This document shows, piece after piece, positions 59,256-64,000 of a stretch of 64,000 bases of DNA. The notes beneath the pieces are model-generated. The model was given only the letters and a program-made list of their open reading frames with translations. It made no database searches and was not told the origin of the DNA. The stretch's first letter is position 1. Each line of letters begins with the position of its first letter. The stretch spans positions 31,459,350 to 31,523,349 of the forward strand of contig OY821758.1 of NCBI GenBank assembly GCA_963682095.1. The letters run 5' to 3'. Position numbers and translations under genes: made by a program. The DNA comes from Potentilla sterilis. Lineage: Eukaryota; Streptophyta; Magnoliopsida; Rosales; Rosaceae.

Positions 59256-62200
59256 TCAGAAATTTGCTTCATCCTCTGCAAATTTCAACAAAAACTTCAA
59301 AATTAATTGCCTAGTGCCATCTATATCACTCTTATCTTTGATGTCAAAAATGCCCTTCATAATTCTTGTGTAAAGCCTCTCAAGCTGTGGAATGTCGTAA
59401 GTTTTGGTCTGCTCCACAAAAAGCCGCTTCATAGACTCCATTTGGTTTGTAATCTCACCATCTAACATCTTAATGTCTCCGGATCCACTCACATCAGCAC
59501 AGCCAGAAACTTCTACTACTTCAGAAGTTTCAAGCTGATTGAGACCAACAGAAGAGGTTTCTGGTACTCCAAGATCTGTGTTATTTTTCTCGGGTTCCTG
59601 AGATGACGTGGACGGTATTGAACCTTGATGTTGTGACTTGTCTTCTGCTGTTGAAGCTGGTAATCACAACAATAGTATTAAACATAAATAACAAATATGC
59701 TGAACCATTCAGACATCTAATAAATAACATAGAAACTAAAATTTTCCACTTTGTAGCAAATTGCAATATTAAGGCTTCAGTTATCACAGCTACAGTTCAA
59801 TTATTGATTTGGCAATTAAGAACTTTGGACGCTGATTGTAGGTACTAAATTTCATTGAACACTGCAATCACATTTAAATATGAAGGTTGGAATACCAGTT
59901 GCACTGATAAAATAACAAAAATAAAAAGAATACCTGCAAGTGCCGCATCAATATTCTTCTTCGGTCGTTTGTGTGCCTCATAGCTATGATCCAGATTTAC
60001 CTCAGGTTGGACATTACGAAGTCGGGCACTCGCCCTAGTGACAGTTCCCAGCTGTACAACAGGTATTGAAGGGAAAGTAGCTACACCTAAATCCTCTGGT
60101 ATATGTTCTGGACCACCTTGAGCAGCAATCTTGTCACAACATGCAACCAGTGCAGGGTCCATCTGTGACAGCATTCCGTGTACCTAAGAGGAACATGATA
60201 CATGAAAGACATGCTACACTCCAATGCATGACAATAAAATAAAATAAAATAAAATAGTAAAAAAAAAAGAAGAAGACACTCACGGCATCTCGAAGCTCGT
60301 AGCTTCTACTAACAATCCTAGCACCATTGTAATCATCTCCATTATAAGCCTGAATACAAGAAAGCAAAGTACATAAATTGGTGGCAAGACAAAATTTGAG
60401 TAAAAACAGTGACTGAAACCATTTTCAACTCCATCTAGGACAAGGATTCCACACAGCAATAAGATGATCAACACTCAAAAGTTATATAAAAAAAATGTTA
60501 CAGATATTGAGGGAGTTAATTTGACCCTTTTAGATGAAATTATTCCACTCAAAAGATGTACATATTGCACACCATGAGATGCCATACTTCTTATTTGTTA
60601 TAAATAAATAGCCGATTGAATATATCAACAGTTAATAAGCCCAATCCCCAAAATACCAATGACAGTTTTTCTTAATGTTCTCCTGAGATTCTTATTTTTC
60701 GCCTTTCTTTTCTTAAGATTAACAAAGAACTCATTGAATAGATTATATATTGACACCCTCAATGCTTGTTACTGTCATTGTTTCAGTTTCTTAACAATTG
60801 AAATTCTTGCACTTCTTTGATTTGTCTTTTAAAAGTTGGACATTTGGAATCCACTGTTATCCACATTCTCTGAATCCTAAGGGGAGAGGGGAGGGTGCAG
60901 GATCTTCAACGGAGCATTCCACCTAAATTAGCTAACAACTATCTGAAACATGTTCAAGAAAAATAACTCTCAACTTTAAATAAGGGTAATACTAAACTCA
61001 CAATAAGTAAATGACTTTAGGCTATGATATATTATTAGGGAAACATCAGCCATGTAAATTTTTAGTCTTTACCACTGCATATCATAATACCTAACTATCA
61101 CAAACCTGTGTCAGAAGTATTGTAGCTAAGATTGTGCTATAGATCCTGAACCAAAGTTGTAAAGTTTTTTGAAACATACTGAAGCTAACTTCTTCTTCCC
61201 AATAACTTTCAAGGAAAACAAAAGAAACAGTGTTGTTATATTCTAACTGTTCTACACAATATCTTTGAAACAATTTTCTGCTCACTCATTTATTACACTA
61301 AATTAAGATATCAATCCGGAAAGTAACAAACTACATACACTCAGCTTATACATAAATAAAACAAAAACAAAAAACACACCTTTGCATTAGAAACTATAAG
61401 ATCGACATCTTGCAGGAATGTTGAACATGTGATATACAACCCAGAGTCAACACGCTGCAGCAGAGTTGCAACATCCATAGGATTTTGGATAATTGAGCGA
61501 TAGTTTGGAGCATCCTCATCCAAGACAGGATAGTGAAAAGCACTAAACCTCTTATCATATAGAACTCTGCAGCACATAAATAGAAAAATATATAACTAAA
61601 AATGGGGAGAGGGAGCAAGAGATTTTTCGACCTCACAAAATTCTCTAAACACATTAAATTCACTTGGGCTAAAATTATATTATAGAAAGACTTGATTTAA
61701 CTTTTCTGTCAACTTGAACTAATCATTCTTATGTAACAAACATCTCCCTTCAAATTAGTATGAAACATGAGCCAACAGAATGAATGCTCTACGAAACAGG
61801 ACAAACAGAGACTTCTTATGCAAGAAGAAATTTAAAAAAATTAAATAATAATATCCAATAATGGCGAATGGCGAATACAACAATTAAGAGAGGTGATTCA
61901 CTAATCATTATCAAAAGAGACAAGACATATAAAAGATGTCTAACCGATTGCAAACATCTCTGAGGCACATCCGCAATCGGCGAAGAGCATGCTGCTCAGC
62001 TTCTACTTTAGCTTTTAACTCTGACACCTTTGGACCACTTTCCACTTTTGGAGCCTTTGGAAGTTCAGGAACAGATTCTGTTTCCTGAGACTTTTTAGTT
62101 GTGCCCTCCAACATGATTGATAAGGCAGCTTCAATCAGACGGTCAAAAAACAACGATCTATCTTTAGTAGATAGCGTACCCACCTGGTAGCTGATAAAAA

Positions 62201-64000
62201 GGATGACTAGAATCATAACCATGAGACAGAAAGTAACACTTTATCAAGCTAGTATCTGAATCCCGGATTCTTTCTAATTTAGATAGCCTTACAGTGATTT
62301 TTATCTTCATGGTGTTCAGTTCAGTTGAAAACCTTCTCCACAATTCTAACACATATTCGACTGACCAACTCGGAATGATTTACATAGTAATCTTTAAAGC
62401 TACTTAACTATTTCTTGAATTGTTTAATGAAGACAGACACAGAAAGGACAGTAATTGAAATGAGCAAAACATCAAATAATAAAATAAAAACCTGCCAAGA
62501 AAAAGCAATTGTGCAAATTTCTGATATCCAGGATGACCTTAGCTATTATGACTTATGATATGAAGAAAGTCTTCGGCCCAAATCAGTTGCTCTAACAAAC
62601 TACTAAAATATGAAATTCCACCGACATATATACAGGAAAGACAAAGACAAGATCGGGAAATTGCAAATGAATTACCAACAACCACAAACATATCCCACAT
62701 AAAATAAGTTCAACAGCAATTAAATTCATAGATTTTGGTATGTCATAAGATGAGGACAACATACACAGAACGTTCGGAAAATATTGAAGAGGTCATGGCA
62801 TCAACTTCAGCAGGTGGCACTGATGACGTTGCGAGTAGTAATATAGGCAAATCAGATGGAAATTCTTCTAGCAAAGTCAGCAAAACTGCACGGAGCTGCT
62901 CATGTGCCTGCATATGAAATCTATCAAACTCGAATAGCACAAAACAAGTTAATAAAATCTGATGGGCTGAATTTCAATAATACAAACCATTTTATTTGTA
63001 GCACACACAAGCAGAATATTTAAATATAATTACTACTGTTAAAGAAACTATTGCGCTTCTAGAAAAAATTATATGAAAATGTAGAAGTAAAAGCAAGCAC
63101 CCACCGTCTCCCACCACAGATTGAACTGTGGCAAGTAGAGAATTGATGGCGTAGTTCTCCTAGCTTCACCAAAAATATGTACCAGTGCTTCTTCGGGTGT
63201 CTTTGCACTAGGATCAGATAGCAGAGATGGAAGTCCTAGAGAATGAACAGGGAACTTCTCGAGTTCATGTAAAATAGCAGGCCCAAGATGATCCTGTAAA
63301 ACTAAAGCAGTAAGTATATTTAGTTTCTGGCCGACTTCCGACGATTTAATCAATTTGAAAAGAGTCCAGGATAATTACCAAGCCAGAACCTTCACCACCA
63401 CATAGAAGAAGCCGAGGCCTATAAACAAGAGGAATAGCAGAGCCGCAAGAGAGCATGGAAAGCTTTGTCAATTCTGATGACACTCCAACTGGAGGGAAAA
63501 TATCAGATATATAGTTCATGGCTCTTTCAAGATGCCTCTGCAGGCATGGTGCAACTACTAAAGACAATGGCCTCGAGTGAACAACAGCACCTCTGTGAGC
63601 AGCTGGGGTGATTGTTGACATGGCTTCAATGAAGTGATACTTTTCAACCCTTACTGAATCAACATCAATTACAAATTTATCATCACTTGTGTAGACCTGA
63701 GGATATTTTTCACGGAAGGCACGAATGGCAGCTTCAGTGCAAAGAGCCTTTAAATCAGCACCACAATATCCAACACAGCTAGCTGCAAGCTCCAATTTTA
63801 ACTCATTTGAAGGAGGATGCTTCCATTTCCGACTGTGAATGTCTAAAATTTCAGCACGGGCCTCGCAGCCAGGCAGAGGAAAGTTGAATTCACGATCAAA
63901 TCTTCCAGGGCGCCGCAAAGCTCCGTCAATTGCATCAATTCGGTTGGTAGCTCCAATCAAAACAACTTGTCCACGGGAATCAAGACCATCCATCAGAGCA
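59256..64000 (-). CDS. ATAD2-like AAA-ATPase with bromodomain (At1g05910-type), partial
   Basis: Eight exons, all GT-AG and in phase: 64000-63379 (continues beyond the window), 63293-63105, 62907-62765, 62190-61945, 61566-61380, 60349-60284, 60183-59934 and 59656-59256 (stop TGA 59256-59258). The first exon enters the first AAA domain after Walker B, with sensor GATNRID and arginine-finger segment RRPGRFDRE. Next comes a second, degenerate AAA domain whose P-loop-like CGGEGSGLDHLG lacks the Lys. Exons 4-6 encode a bromodomain (FHYPV, NPMDV, AYNGDDYNGAR with the acetyl-lysine-contacting Asn region). The C-terminus ends in a helical tail. Members of this family are nuclear chromatin factors that read acetylated histones. 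No defect seen; this is the window's only intact-looking gene. Upstream exons and promoter are outside. Confidence 0.95.

Overview
This is 64 kb of nuclear DNA from a flowering plant, probably a eudicot (inferred from GT-AG introns, plant transposon families and a plant-type ATAD2-like gene; I cannot name the family or species). Most of it is transposable-element DNA nested several levels deep. Only one gene looks intact: a minus-strand AAA-ATPase/bromodomain gene at 59256-64000, which runs off the right edge.

Layout. 1-675: the 3' end of a LINE with a broken RNase H-like frame and a short poly-A. 676-3900: AT-rich DNA with two MITE-like elements. About 4000-9960: a minus-strand Mutator-like (MULE) element. 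Its four transposase exons are decayed, and every intron and both flanks are packed with a GTAACT-type repeat. 12080-39111: a broken plus-strand plant gene of unknown function with a dsRNA-binding-like C-terminus, split by two LTR retrotransposons. The first is a Ty1/copia element (12239-27169, TSD TGGTT). It carries a CACTA element (16730-24530, TSD CTA), which in turn carries a hAT element (20033-24351). The second is a minus-strand copia-like element (27945-35025, TSD TTAAT) with 185-bp LTRs that look identical and a ruined interior.

39405-57120: a 17.7-kb composite CACTA element (TSD TAA). It holds a TNPD (tnp2) pseudogene, a TNPA-like gene, an internal 3' terminus, and a second 5'-truncated TNPA copy ending at the outer terminus. 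A coding-deficient Ty3/gypsy-type element (46773-52422, TSD CGAGG) sits exactly on a TNPA splice donor and rebuilds a GT donor there. 57124-58640: repeats, including a 560-bp non-autonomous hAT element with a perfect 8-bp TSD. 59256-64000: the ATAD2-like gene, eight exons in the window.

How the parts relate. The nesting gives an insertion order: copia, then CACTA-1, then hAT; and composite CACTA, then gypsy. CACTA-1 is a deletion derivative lacking TNPD and most of TNPA. The composite keeps both genes, but TNPD has in-frame stops and a frameshift, and each TNPA copy has its own defect. Every mobile element here appears unable to move by itself. All coordinates come from reading the sequence by eye; no alignment or database search was run.
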